NCBI GenBank assembly: GCA_003134045.1
Contig: PLAH01000062.1
Location: 1-32,184, forward strand
DNA length: 32,184 nt
From: Gammaproteobacteria bacterium
GTDB taxonomy: Bacteria; Pseudomonadota; Gammaproteobacteria; Steroidobacterales; Steroidobacteraceae
Reading direction: 5' to 3'
Shown here: piece by piece, positions 23,741 through 31,683 of the stretch
Position numbering within the stretch: the stretch's first letter is position 1
Layout of the letters: each line of letters starts with the position of its first letter
Program-made: the position numbers and the translations under genes
The notes under the pieces: generated by a model
Seen by the model: only the letters and a program-made list of their open reading frames with translations
Told to the model about the DNA's origin: nothing
Databases searched by the model: none

Positions 23741-26451
23741 TGCTTCGACACCGAAAGACTGACAAAACGTCCGAGAGGACTGGCGTTTGAAGAATCGTAA
23801 TTGAGATTTGCCCCGTTGAAATTTTGCGGAATGAGTACGCGAGGCGGATCCCGGTCAAGAATATTGATTGCCGCCAAACTGAAATGTAAACCGGACAGCT
23901 TGCCCGAGATTACCGGCGCATATGTCAATGAGACATCGACGGTCGTCCACGATCCCACTCGCTGTATGGGCTCCACTTGAGTGTTGGTCTCGCGTCCAAG
24001 ATAGTTCACCGTGCCGGTAAGCGCCCAAGATCCCGGTTTCCAACTCGCACCGCCCCGCGAGCGGAATTTTGCGGGATAGAACGAAAGACCGCTCAAGCTT
24101 TGCCCGACTGACTGCGGTGTCTCCTGTTCGGTCAAATCGAGATACGCCACGTTCGCGAAGAAAACTGCTTTATTGTAGTTCGAACCCAACTTGTAGCTTG
24201 CGGTCAGATCAGCTCCGCGCGCCGTTTGGCTCGTCACATTGAGCAACCGATAGTCGACTATGGCGCCGATACTCGCCGCACTGTAGGGGACCCCCGAATC
24301 ATTGAAAATCGAATCGGCCGGAACGGAATTGTATAGGGACTGCACGGCGGCCGGGGACGGCGAACGGGTGACGAAGAAGGCATTTGAAGGATCGGTAAGC
24401 GCGGCAAAAGGATTCGCCAGCTGCGATATGCGATTGGTGTACCTGATATCGAACAACGTGCCAGACAGACTGATTGTCTCGCTCTCCGGAGGCAGATAGT
24501 CGAATCCCACGCTCCACGCATCCGCTGTCTCCGGCGTCAGGCCGGCGTTGCCTCCGATCCTCAATATCGAAGTAGTGGTCCCGGTTGCAGAAGCTGGATT
24601 GGGAAATTCGAAGATTGTCAACTGCTGACCCGAATCGATGTCACTCAAACTTGGGGCCTTGAATGCCTGCCCCCAGGTTGCACGAAGCTTCACGGATGTC
24701 ATCGGCACGTACACGAGCCCGACTTTCGGAACAGTCTTGCTGCCAAAATCCGAATATCGCTCGTCCCGAGCGCTGAGAATCAAGTCCAGCGAATTCAGCC
24801 CGGGCTCCTGCGAACGCGCAACTATGGGAATGGATACTTCGCCAAAGGCATAACGGATGTTGCGGCCACCACCCTCTCGAGATGTGTAAGGCCCGCCGGT
24901 AGTGCCGCCCGCATCGGTGAATCCTTCTCTTCGATATCCGGCACCCACCGCGAGGCGCACCGGACCGCTAGGCAAGGTCAGGGCCCTCCCATTGGCATTG
25001 ATCTCGATGTCGCGCAGGCTTCCCAATGCGCGCTCATCGCTCGCCGGAAAGGAGGCGCCCCCAAGGTTCCCGCCATTTGTTACGGTAGCATCTTCCGCGG
25101 CATTACCGAAGGCCGACAATTTCCAGTCGTTCCAGAGGTTGACGTCAACACCCGTCGCGACCGCGTATTTGCGCAGGGTAGCTGGACTATCGAAGGGAGC
25201 TATGCCGCCGCCGTATGAGTAAAAGCTGTTCGCGTCTCTCGCGACAACAAGGCCATCCAGGAACGCGGACGCCTGTGCTGAGATATCTTGCGTCGCCGAT
25301 ACGGTCACCGTATTGCTTCGGGTCTGCGGCAACAGCGTATAAGGATCGAGCGAAGACGAGGTGAAGGCGCGATCCCTGGCATCCACCAGCGCTTGTTGCG
25401 TATGCTCATAGGCCACCGTGATGCTGCCACTGTCCCACGTAGTTCCTAGGAGCTGACTTGCGCGCTTCAACGTGGCGCCGCCCTCCGTCGCCAGCCCGTA
25501 GGAAATACCGGTTTTTGCACCGTCGTAATTTCTCTTCAGAATGACATTCACGACGCCAGCCACCGCGTCCGAACCATATATCGACGATGCGCTGTCAGTA
25601 ACGACTTCGATTCGTTCGATCGCATCTAACGGAATCGAAGATATATCGGCGCCGCCTTCCGATAAACCGGAGGCCATTCGATGACCATCGATGAGTGTGA
25701 GAGTCGATCCAGGCCCCAGACCACGCAGATTGGGAACCGACGCGCCGGTTGGATTATCGATAAAACGACCATTGATAGCCGAATTACCGACGGCAGTGCC
25801 CGGATTATATCCTCCGCCAAAATTCTGCGGCAGGCTGAGCATCAAATCGCTGATGGACGTATACCCCGATCGCTCGATCTCATCGCGCCCGATCTCGATC
25901 ACGGGCGAGGCTGAGGGAACGCCGCGAATATGCGAGCCGGTCACCGTGATCTCCTGAAGATCTTTCTGGTCGGAGGGTCCAACATCGGCCGACGAAGGAA
26001 TGACAGATTCGGCATCTACCGAACCCTGAGACAGAACACCGGCGCTCGCTCCCGCGTAGGCAACGTGAACGATCTTTTCCGAATTGCGCTGATCGGCGCC
26101 TATGGCCGAATCGCTGCCTCTGGCCGTCGTCGTTGCCTGCTCGACCACCTCGACCGTGTCGTCGTCGACCATGACCGCCTTCAACCGGGTGCCGGTCAGC
26201 AAGATCACCAACACGTCCGCCGGCGCGTACTCCCCGTTGATCGCGGGTGCTTGGCGCCCCGCCACCAACGACGGCTGATAGGAAATATTTCGCTTCGCCT
26301 GGATCGCAAAATCGCGCAGCGCTTTATCCAAAGGCTCCGCAGGCAGATCGAACCGCTCCTTCGCGTCGCCCGACGCGGCAGTGGCGGCGATCTGAAATGA
26401 AAGACACACGGCGGCGATGCCAAACGAGAGAGTTCTCGGTTGTCGGTGCAT
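23734..26451 (-). CDS. TonB-dependent receptor with N-terminal STN signalling domain (lasso-associated)
   Basis: 905 aa from ATG 26451 (GAGGGATC upstream). A signal peptide (about 1-26) is followed by an STN domain ('RFDLPAEPLDKALRDFAIQAKRNISYQPSLV'), the TonB-box/plug start 'QEITVTGSHIRGVPSASPVIEI', plug sequences 'NLRGLGPGSTLTLIDGHRM' and 'IERIEVVTDSASSIYGSDAVAGVVNVILKRNY', and a 22-strand barrel ending in aromatic W ('SLSVSKQW'). STN receptors signal to a FecR-type anti-sigma protein, and both fecR and fecI lie directly upstream. It likely takes up the lasso peptide (or a peptide-metal complex) and passes it to the coupled isopeptidase. Confidence 0.9.
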   Translation of the reverse strand: MHRQPRTLSFGIAAVCLSFQIAATAASGDAKERFDLPAEPLDKALRDFAIQAKRNISYQPSLVAGRQAPAINGEYAPADVLVILLTGTRLKAVMVDDDTVEVVEQATTTARGSDSAIGADQRNSEKIVHVAYAGASAGVLSQGSVDAESVIPSSADVGPSDQKDLQEITVTGSHIRGVPSASPVIEIGRDEIERSGYTSISDLMLSLPQNFGGGYNPGTAVGNSAINGRFIDNPTGASVPNLRGLGPGSTLTLIDGHRMASGLSEGGADISSIPLDAIERIEVVTDSASSIYGSDAVAGVVNVILKRNYDGAKTGISYGLATEGGATLKRASQLLGTTWDSGSITVAYEHTQQALVDARDRAFTSSSLDPYTLLPQTRSNTVTVSATQDISAQASAFLDGLVVARDANSFYSYGGGIAPFDSPATLRKYAVATGVDVNLWNDWKLSAFGNAAEDATVTNGGNLGGASFPASDERALGSLRDIEINANGRALTLPSGPVRLAVGAGYRREGFTDAGGTTGGPYTSREGGGRNIRYAFGEVSIPIVARSQEPGLNSLDLILSARDERYSDFGSKTVPKVGLVYVPMTSVKLRATWGQAFKAPSLSDIDSGQQLTIFEFPNPASATGTTTSILRIGGNAGLTPETADAWSVGFDYLPPESETISLSGTLFDIRYTNRISQLANPFAALTDPSNAFFVTRSPSPAAVQSLYNSVPADSIFNDSGVPYSAASIGAIVDYRLLNVTSQTARGADLTASYKLGSNYNKAVFFANVAYLDLTEQETPQSVGQSLSGLSFYPAKFRSRGGASWKPGSWALTGTVNYLGRETNTQVEPIQRVGSWTTVDVSLTYAPVISGKLSGLHFSLAAINILDRDPPRVLIPQNFNGANLNYDSSNASPLGRFVSLSVSKQW

Positions 26452-26618
26452 AAATAGATCCCTCGGCAATCCCTTGCACGTACATGAGTATGATTTTTTC
26501 GATTTGTTGTTGAGCCTGAAAGCTCTTGCATACTCAAGACGTAATCGGCGATGAGAATTGGTCACTCTCGGCGAGATTTTTTTACCGAGGAGTCGTCGTC
26601 CGATTTATCGCCGCTGAA

Positions 26619-27623
26619 TCAGCGGGCTTCCGCGAGGACGATTTGCCTGCCGCGATTGATGATCCGCAGGTGGTAGGTGTTCGCCATGGCCTGTGCGAAA
26701 CTCGAGGGATCGCCGATTCTAAATACGCCGCCAACTCGTAACTTGCCGATGCTCGCACCCTCGATGGTGAGCTTACCGGTGCCGTAGCGATTGAACTCCG
26801 CGGCGGCTTCGGCCAACGAGGTATCATCGAAAATCAGTTGGCCCCGGCGCCACGCCGTGACCTTGTCCATCGACGGCGAGTCCAGCGTTTCGGACACGCC
26901 CATCTCGAAGCGAAGTCTTTCGCCGGGGCTCAGCACCTGCGTACCGGCCACCGGTACGCTCGGCAATGCATCGGGCGCGGAGAGGGGTTCGACCGCGACT
27001 CGACCCTCCACCAGCGTCACCGCGAATCCGGCGGGCGCCGCAGCCGAGCCATCGTCGCGGCGAACCATGAAGGACGTGCCCAACGCAATCACTTTACGGT
27101 CTCCGACGACGACCACGAAGGGCCTCGACGGGTTTTTGGTCACATCGAACAGCGCCTCGCCGGTCACCAAGGTGACTTTTCGAACGCGGTCGTCGTATTG
27201 CACCCGAACCCGGCTGTTGGCATTGAGGGAAACCTCCGTGCCGTCGGTGAGTTCGACGGTTCGCTGCTCGCCGGGACCGGTGGCGAGCGAGCCGTCGCGC
27301 GCCCAGTAGATTACGCCGGCCAACGCGACGATCGACACGGCGATCCCCGCGGCGACCGGCCGAGACGTGCCGCTGCGTGCCCGCTTCGGCGTCCCCGCAC
27401 TCAGCTTCGGCAGATGAGCGGGAAGATTGCCGCTCCTTTGCCAGGCCTCGGTGGCGAGTTCGAATGCCGCGGCGTGCCGGGAATCGGCGGCAATCCATTC
27501 TCTGACTTTCGCTTCGAGGCTGGCACTTCGATCCGGGCCGTGCAACTCCGTCACCCACCGCGCAGCCTGCGCGCGGATGCGCCGCGGGGCAATCCTATTC
27601 AACTGCGCGATTCGCGGTTCCAC
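26619..27623 (-). CDS. FecR-family anti-sigma/transmembrane sensor
   Basis: 334 aa from GTG 27623, which lies inside the 3' end of the sigma gene and has GGAAG upstream. The N-terminal cytoplasmic part ('RRIRAQAARWVTELHG', 'VREWIAADSRHAAAFELATEAW') binds the sigma factor. One transmembrane helix ('AAGIAVSIVALAGVIYWARD') is followed by the FecR periplasmic domain ('TVELTDGTEVSLNANSRVRVQYDDRVRKVTLVTGEALFDV', 'VIALGTSFMV') and an STN-like C-terminal part ('QLIFDDTSLAEAAAEFNRYG'). It senses the occupied receptor and releases or activates the sigma factor. Gene order sigma-FecR-receptor is the canonical cell-surface signalling set. Confidence 0.9.
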   Translation of the reverse strand: MEPRIAQLNRIAPRRIRAQAARWVTELHGPDRSASLEAKVREWIAADSRHAAAFELATEAWQRSGNLPAHLPKLSAGTPKRARSGTSRPVAAGIAVSIVALAGVIYWARDGSLATGPGEQRTVELTDGTEVSLNANSRVRVQYDDRVRKVTLVTGEALFDVTKNPSRPFVVVVGDRKVIALGTSFMVRRDDGSAAAPAGFAVTLVEGRVAVEPLSAPDALPSVPVAGTQVLSPGERLRFEMGVSETLDSPSMDKVTAWRRGQLIFDDTSLAEAAAEFNRYGTGKLTIEGASIGKLRVGGVFRIGDPSSFAQAMANTYHLRIINRGRQIVLAEAR

Positions 27624-28113
27624 TATCTTCCGGTTCCCCGTGCTCCATGATCGCCAGCAGGGCACGCGCAATATGCCTTTTTATCGCGACGTGGGAGACA
27701 CCCATATGATCGGCAATCTCCGCGTAGCTATACCCTGCGCGATGCGCGAAGTATATCTCGCGCGTACGCCGGCTGACTCGGTCCAGGACTGCCCGGATGT
27801 GACCCAGACGTTGTTCGGATTCCAACGTCTGTTCGGGCGTGGATACCGGGTCGATCAGCGGGCTGCGGGTCTCGAGATCGTCGATGGGTACGCCCTTGCG
27901 CAGGTCCGGGCGCTCGCGGCGATGCTGGTCGACAGATAGATTGCGCACCGCTTGGCGCAGGAAGGCCTCCTCGTGGGTGACCGGCACTTGCTGGCCATAG
28001 ACGTGCAGGCGCAGCATCGCCTCCTGGATCAGATCCTCGGCATCCTCGCGCGAGCGTCCCTTGCGCCGCAGAAAGTGCAAGAGCCGTTCGAAATGGGCGG
28101 GACGAGGAACCAT
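27595..28113 (-). CDS. ECF (FecI-type) RNA polymerase sigma factor
   Basis: 172 aa from ATG 28113. Region 2 includes 'FLRRKGRSREDAEDLIQEAMLRLHVY' and region 4 'RRTREIYFAHRAGYSYAEIADHMGVSHVAIKRHIARALL', both typical of FecI-like sigma factors. Overlaps fecR by 29 bases. The start is preceded by GGATGTCCCC rather than a strong AGGAGG, and GGAUGU matches the 3' half of the CsrA recognition consensus. csrA is encoded 33 bases upstream on the same strand. It likely directs transcription of the receptor/isopeptidase genes and possibly the lasso genes. Confidence 0.9.
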   Translation of the reverse strand: MVPRPAHFERLLHFLRRKGRSREDAEDLIQEAMLRLHVYGQQVPVTHEEAFLRQAVRNLSVDQHRRERPDLRKGVPIDDLETRSPLIDPVSTPEQTLESEQRLGHIRAVLDRVSRRTREIYFAHRAGYSYAEIADHMGVSHVAIKRHIARALLAIMEHGEPEDSGTANRAVE

Positions 28114-28146
28114 GGGGACATCCGGATGACGGCGGAGCGGCGCTCG

Positions 28147-28335
28147 TTACGAGTTGGGCTCGGATGGCCGCTGCGGCGCCCTTCCCTTCTCGAGAATTTC
28201 TCCGCGCAATACCCTGACAGCCTCGGGCGCGCTCACGCCGATTCGGACTTGGCCGCCTCGAATCTGCATGACGGTGACAGTGATGTCGCTGCCGATCGTG
28301 AGGGTTTGTTTCAGTCGTCGGGTCAAGATGAGCAT
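28147..28335 (-). CDS. csrA: CsrA/RsmA-family RNA-binding regulator (paralogue)
   Basis: 62 aa beginning [20 protein letters not shown], followed by '[22 protein letters not shown]', the diagnostic CsrA fold; Arg in 'VRVLRGEI' corresponds to the RNA-binding Arg44 region. GGAGG lies upstream of ATG 28335. CsrA dimers bind GGA motifs in RNA loops and usually block ribosome access. The copy is in an accessory regulatory operon (csrA-fecI-fecR-receptor-isopeptidase) rather than near alaS or a tRNA-Ser as in many genomes, so it is probably an additional paralogue dedicated to this locus. A divergent XRE gene shares its promoter region. Confidence 0.9.
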   Translation of the reverse strand: MLILTRRLKQTLTIGSDITVTVMQIRGGQVRIGVSAPEAVRVLRGEILEKGRAPQRPSEPNS

Positions 28336-28381
28336 GATCCATTGCCTCCAGACGTGATTTCGATTCAGAATGTGCGAATAG

Positions 28382-28413
28382 ACATTATAATGTCTAGACA
28401 CTATTGTGTTCAA
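28382..28413. promoter_or_regulatory. Double-palindrome operator and promoter between csrA and XRE gene 1
   Basis: ACATTATAATGT (28382-28393) and TGTCTAGACA (28391-28400) are overlapping perfect palindromes. TATAAT reads on both strands. For csrA, TTGAAC (28413-28408) lies 18 bases upstream of TATAAT (28389-28384) on the minus strand, a credible sigma-70 promoter. The same 20 bases recur at 28889-28908. Confidence 0.65.
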
Positions 28414-28430
28414 GGATCGATTCTTGATGC

Positions 28431-28688
28431 GTGCATCTAGGAACGCTCCTCCGCCATGTCGGTCACGAGGTTCAGGAGCGCCGCCATGAGCGGCGCCTGA
28501 CTCAGGAGGAACTTGCGTTCCGGGCCGGCATGAGTTCAAGCGTGCTCAAGTGCGTCGAGAAAGGCCGCAATTTCACCATCAAAACGATTTTCGCGATCGC
28601 ACCGACGCTCGATACATCGCTCGGCGAACTCTTCACGTGCGCAGAGAAGCGCGCCGCGACCGAACATCAGAGACGCATAGCTCGTTAA
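28431..28688 (+). CDS. XRE-family helix-turn-helix regulator 1
   Basis: 85 aa from GTG 28431, chosen because it aligns residue for residue with GTG 28937 of the second paralogue and lies 29 bases after the shared operator. A single Cro/C1-type domain: '[59 protein letters not shown]'. The helix-turn-helix is at about residues 23-45. Short and without an effector domain, so probably a local repressor. It is divergent from csrA across the double palindrome and could control both. No clear ribosome binding site precedes it. Confidence 0.8.
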   Translation: MHLGTLLRHVGHEVQERRHERRLTQEELAFRAGMSSSVLKCVEKGRNFTIKTIFAIAPTLDTSLGELFTCAEKRAATEHQRRIAR

Positions 28689-28888
28689 ATGCACGACATT
28701 GCATGCTTGCTCGAATCGGAGGCGATCGTTGACTTTGACTCGCCCACCCCGCCGTTGGCCTGATAGCGGGCATCGAGCCGAAGCTTGCGCTCGTAGTAAC
28801 GGCGAACTGACGGCCAGAGCGGCCGTCGATGCGCATCGAGATTTCGCAACGCTATCGCGGCAACCCATTGAGCCACAAGCCCATTTAA

Positions 28889-28908
28889 ACATTATAATGT
28901 CTAGACAC
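28889..28908. promoter_or_regulatory. Second copy of the double-palindrome operator, upstream of XRE gene 2
   Basis: These 20 bases are identical to 28382-28401: ACATTATAATGT overlapping TGTCTAGACA. TATAAT at 28893-28898 can serve as a -10 element, with TTGAGC at 28868-28873 as a poor, 19-base-spaced -35. It ends 28 bases before the GTG of the second XRE gene. Its conservation amid diverged sequence indicates a regulator binding site. Confidence 0.65.
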
Positions 28909-28936
28909 CCTCTGGGCTTCGGATCGACCCTTGCGC

Positions 28937-29167
28937 GTGAGCGCAAGAACGACCCTTCGAAGCTTGGGTGAGGAAGTCAGGGCACGCCGCAAGGCGCGCA
29001 ACCTGAGCCAGGAGACGTTGGCGTTTCAAGCCGAGATCCATCCGAACGTCGTCGGGCGTCTGGAACGCGGCAGCTACAATCCGTCGGTCACGCTGTTGCT
29101 GAAGATTGCCGTGAAGCTCAATACCACGCTGCTGGAGCTGTTCGCCGGCGCCGCCAAGCGCGAGTAA
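28937..29167 (+). CDS. XRE-family helix-turn-helix regulator 2
   Basis: 76 aa from GTG 28937 (an in-frame TTG at 28931 is an alternative). The domain reads 'LGEEVRARRKARNLSQETLAFQAEIHPNVVGRLERGSYNPSVTLLLKIAVKLNTTLLELF', clearly a paralogue of the XRE gene 250 bases upstream (shared 'TL(L)R', 'EV', 'LAF', 'LELF', 'KR'). Each copy has the same operator at the same distance, so gene and promoter duplicated together. The start codon sits in the loop of CTTGCGC-GTGA-GCGCAAG (28930-28947). It precedes modB on the same strand, but separation and different function suggest an independent unit. Confidence 0.8.
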   Translation: MSARTTLRSLGEEVRARRKARNLSQETLAFQAEIHPNVVGRLERGSYNPSVTLLLKIAVKLNTTLLELFAGAAKRE

Positions 29168-29180
29168 CTCACCGTCCCGG

Positions 29181-29194
29181 CCCGCACGTGCGGG
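29181..29194. terminator. GC-rich palindrome after XRE gene 2
   Basis: CCCGCACGTGCGGG is a perfect 14-base palindrome 14 bases after the XRE stop. It lacks a T run, so termination is only possible; it may instead be a protein site ahead of modB. Confidence 0.3.
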
Positions 29195-29223
29195 CACCGC
29201 CGGTTCCGTATACTGGCGGCCGC

Positions 29224-29265
29224 ATGCAACCTCTGACTGTCAACGCCCGGGCATTTCCGACATGA
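29224..29265 (+). CDS. Possible 13-aa upstream ORF coupled to modB
   Basis: ATG 29224 opens a 13-codon frame (MQPLTVNARAFPT) whose TGA overlaps the modB ATG in an ATGA. modB itself lacks a good ribosome binding site, so translation through this short frame could deliver ribosomes to modB. No ribosome binding site of its own is obvious. Tentative. Confidence 0.25.
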   Translation: MQPLTVNARAFPT

Positions 29266-29954
29266 CGTGGCTGACGCCCAATGAAAGCGAGGCGCTCTGC
29301 TTGAGTCTGGTAGTGGCGACGCGCAGCGTGGCGTTCAGCCTGCCCGTGGCCATCGCCCTCGCCTGGCTGCTCACGCGGCGGCGCTTCTTCGGACATACCC
29401 TGCTCGATGCGCTCGTTCATCTGCCGCTGGTTCTGCCGCCGGTGGTGGTGGGCTATCTTCTTCTGGTGGTGTTCGGCAGCCGCGGCCTCCTCGGTGGATG
29501 GCTTGCCCGTGCGTTCGGTATCCAACTGGTCTTCACGCGCAACGGCGCGGCGCTCGCTACCGCCGTCATGTCATTCCCGCTGATGGTGCGCGCCATGCGT
29601 ATTTCCTTGGAGAACGTGGACCGCGGATTGGAGGACGCGGCGCGCATCTTGGGGGCGCGGGCGCTGGATCGCTTCGCGACCATCACCCTGCCTTTGATGC
29701 TGCCGGGGATCCTGGCGGGCGCGATCACCGCGTTCTCGGCCGCGCTCGGCGAATTCGGCGCGGTGATCACCTTCGTCTCCAACATCCCCGGCGAGACCCG
29801 AACTCTGCCGCTGGCGCTCTATACCGCCCTGCAATCCCCGGGTGGCGACCAGGCGGCCGCACGGCTCGCCGGCTTGTCGCTGGCGCTCGGCTTAGGGGGG
29901 CTGTGGGTCTCCGAGTGGTTCTCGCGGCGGGTGCGCCGTCTGCTGGGGCGCTGA
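29262..29954 (+). CDS. modB: Molybdate ABC transporter permease ModB
   Basis: 230 aa from ATG 29262. It opens MTWLTPNESEALCLSLVVAT as ModB proteins do, has five or so hydrophobic helices, and carries the EAA loop 'ENVDRGLEDAARILGARALDRFATITLPLMLPGILAGAITAFSAALGEFGAVITF', including the ModB-specific 'ALGEFGAV'. It forms the membrane channel for molybdate (or tungstate) import with ModC. Its stop overlaps the modC start (TGATG). No periplasmic binding protein gene (modA) lies upstream; the preceding gene is an XRE regulator. Confidence 0.92.
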   Translation: MTWLTPNESEALCLSLVVATRSVAFSLPVAIALAWLLTRRRFFGHTLLDALVHLPLVLPPVVVGYLLLVVFGSRGLLGGWLARAFGIQLVFTRNGAALATAVMSFPLMVRAMRISLENVDRGLEDAARILGARALDRFATITLPLMLPGILAGAITAFSAALGEFGAVITFVSNIPGETRTLPLALYTALQSPGGDQAAARLAGLSLALGLGGLWVSEWFSRRVRRLLGR

Positions 29955-31042
29955 TGCTGAGCGTCGCCGCCATCAAGCAACGCGGCTCGTTCCGCCTGGA
30001 CGCGGCGTTCGAGCTGCCCACGCCGGGCGTGGTCGCGCTATTTGGCCGCTCGGGCTGCGGCAAGAGCACCTTGATCGACATCATCGCGGGACTGCTCGAA
30101 CCCGACGCGGGCCGCGTGGCCCTCGACGAGACGGTCCTGCTCGACACGCAGCGTGGCCTCGATCTGCCGCCGGAACGGCGCGGTGTGGGCTACGTCTTCC
30201 AGGATGCGCGATTGTTCCCGCATCTGCGGGTGGCAGGCAATCTGCGGTATGCGCAAAAGCGCGCCTCGGCTGCGGCCTATGTGGACTTCGACACGGTGGT
30301 CAGCCTGCTCGATCTCGCGGCTTTGATGGATCGGCGGGTGCACGGCTTGTCGGGGGGCGAGCGGCAGCGGGTAGCCCTCGGCCGCGCCCTGCTCTCGCAG
30401 CCGCGTCTGCTGCTGCTCGATGAACCGCTGGCCGCGCTCGATCGTGCGCGGCGCGAGGAAGTCCTTCCCTATCTCGAAACCTTGCGCGATCGATTGGCCA
30501 TCCCGATGGTGTACGTCACGCACAATTTCGATGAGGTGCTGCGGCTTGCGACGCACATCGTCTTGATGCAGGCGGGCGCCGTGATCGCACAAGGCGGCAT
30601 CGGCGAGATGAGTCTGGATCCGCACCTGCGCGCCCTCATCGGGCCGGACGAAGTCGGTGCCATCGTCGAGGGCGTGGTTCTCGGCCTCGACGCCGCCGGC
30701 AATCTGACGCGGCTGCAGGTGGGCCGGGGCGAGATCCATGTACCAGCCCGAGGGCTCGTCGTGGGAACGAAGCTTCGGGTACAGCTGCTGGCCCGCGACA
30801 TCATCGTCTCGACCCGAGTTCCCCTGCATCTCAGTGTGCGCAACAGCCTCGCAGGCGTGGTGACGAGCATCCAGAGCGATGAGGCGGATTCGGACTTGAT
30901 CACCCTCGATGTGGGCTCGCCCCTCCTCGCGCGCATCACCAAGGCGGCGACGCGCGAGCTGGGCCTCGAACCGGGAATGCCCGCGTGGGCGCTGGTGAAA
31001 TCCGTGTCACTGCGCGGGCATTCCTTCTCGGCGCCTACTTGA
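29954..31042 (+). CDS. modC: Molybdate ABC transporter ATPase ModC
   Basis: 362 aa. Walker A GRSGCGKST (31-39), Q loop Q83 in 'YVFQDARLFPHL', signature LSGGERQRVALGRAL (132-146), Walker B LLLLDEP (152-158) and switch His190 in 'VTHNFDEV'. The C-terminal ~75 residues are a TOBE/Mop domain ('SVRNSLAGVVTSIQSDEADSDLITLDVGSPLLARITKAATRELGL') that binds molybdate in ModC proteins. It energises ModB at the inner membrane. It converges on the nitroreductase gene with an 8-base overlap. Confidence 0.93.
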   Translation: MLSVAAIKQRGSFRLDAAFELPTPGVVALFGRSGCGKSTLIDIIAGLLEPDAGRVALDETVLLDTQRGLDLPPERRGVGYVFQDARLFPHLRVAGNLRYAQKRASAAAYVDFDTVVSLLDLAALMDRRVHGLSGGERQRVALGRALLSQPRLLLLDEPLAALDRARREEVLPYLETLRDRLAIPMVYVTHNFDEVLRLATHIVLMQAGAVIAQGGIGEMSLDPHLRALIGPDEVGAIVEGVVLGLDAAGNLTRLQVGRGEIHVPARGLVVGTKLRVQLLARDIIVSTRVPLHLSVRNSLAGVVTSIQSDEADSDLITLDVGSPLLARITKAATRELGLEPGMPAWALVKSVSLRGHSFSAPT

Positions 31043-31541
31043 GCCGCGTCCCCAAATGCATGATGCCGATGATGTGATCGGCGGCGTCCAGGCCGAGCGT
31101 CGCCTTGACGTTGGCATCGTAGGCGGCCGCGCCGGTTTTCCACATCACGCCATAGCCCAAATCGTGCGCGGCCAGAAACAGATTCTCGGCCGCCGCCGCC
31201 GCGGCAACCACCTGTTCGATCTCCGGCACCTTGCTCTGCTCGCGACGCACCGCGCACGCCACCACCACCAGGGTGGGCGAGCGGGTGAGCTTGTCACGCT
31301 CGGCCGCGAACTGCTCGTCCGTCATGGTGGGCAGCCGCACGCGTTTCGCCGCAGCGGCGGCGGTGGCAAAGCGCTCGCGAAGCTCGCCCTCCGGCACGAT
31401 GAACTTCCAGGGGCGTAAGCGGCCGTGGTCGGGCGCGCGGCCGGCCGCATCCAGTATGCGGCTCAGGTGCCCGGCGCTGGGACCGGGTGTGGTCAACCGC
31501 CCCGCCGAGGCGCGTGTGTCAATTGCTGCGAATAATTCCAT
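31035..31541 (-). CDS. Nitroreductase-family flavoprotein (YdjA-like)
   Basis: 168 aa from ATG 31541; AAGGT lies upstream and this start gives MELFAAIDTRASAGRL, the usual first helix with the FMN-contacting Arg/Ser. 'ILDAAGRAPDHGRLRPWKFIV' is the FMN phosphate-binding segment of the short YdjA-type nitroreductases; 'VAAAAAAENLFLAAHDLGYGVMWKTG' is the dimer-interface helix and second FMN contact, and 'IIGIMHLGT' ends the domain. An NAD(P)H-dependent FMN reductase; physiological substrate unknown. Convergent with modC. Confidence 0.85.
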   Translation of the reverse strand: MELFAAIDTRASAGRLTTPGPSAGHLSRILDAAGRAPDHGRLRPWKFIVPEGELRERFATAAAAAKRVRLPTMTDEQFAAERDKLTRSPTLVVVACAVRREQSKVPEIEQVVAAAAAAENLFLAAHDLGYGVMWKTGAAAYDANVKATLGLDAADHIIGIMHLGTRLK

Positions 31542-31683
31542 CGGTGACCTTAACTTTGAGATAAAAACCGGAAAAGAACCGCGCATCGGCTATGATCGGC
31601 GCGGAAGATCGGGCCGCTCCGCACCTCCCGCTGACTTGGAGTCCCGACTGGGATTATAGCCGTTGTACCTCAAGGAGCCTTCA

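Noticed and set aside
26838..27650. Plus-strand open frame of 270 codons
   Set aside because: Antisense to fecR; no domain or ribosome binding site.
28382..28908. CRISPR-like or mobile-element repeat from the two identical 20-mers
   Set aside because: Only two copies, 507 bases apart, each at the same distance from an XRE start; an operator explains them better.
30038..30829. Minus-strand open frame of 263 codons
   Set aside because: Antisense to modC, whose Walker and signature motifs are complete.
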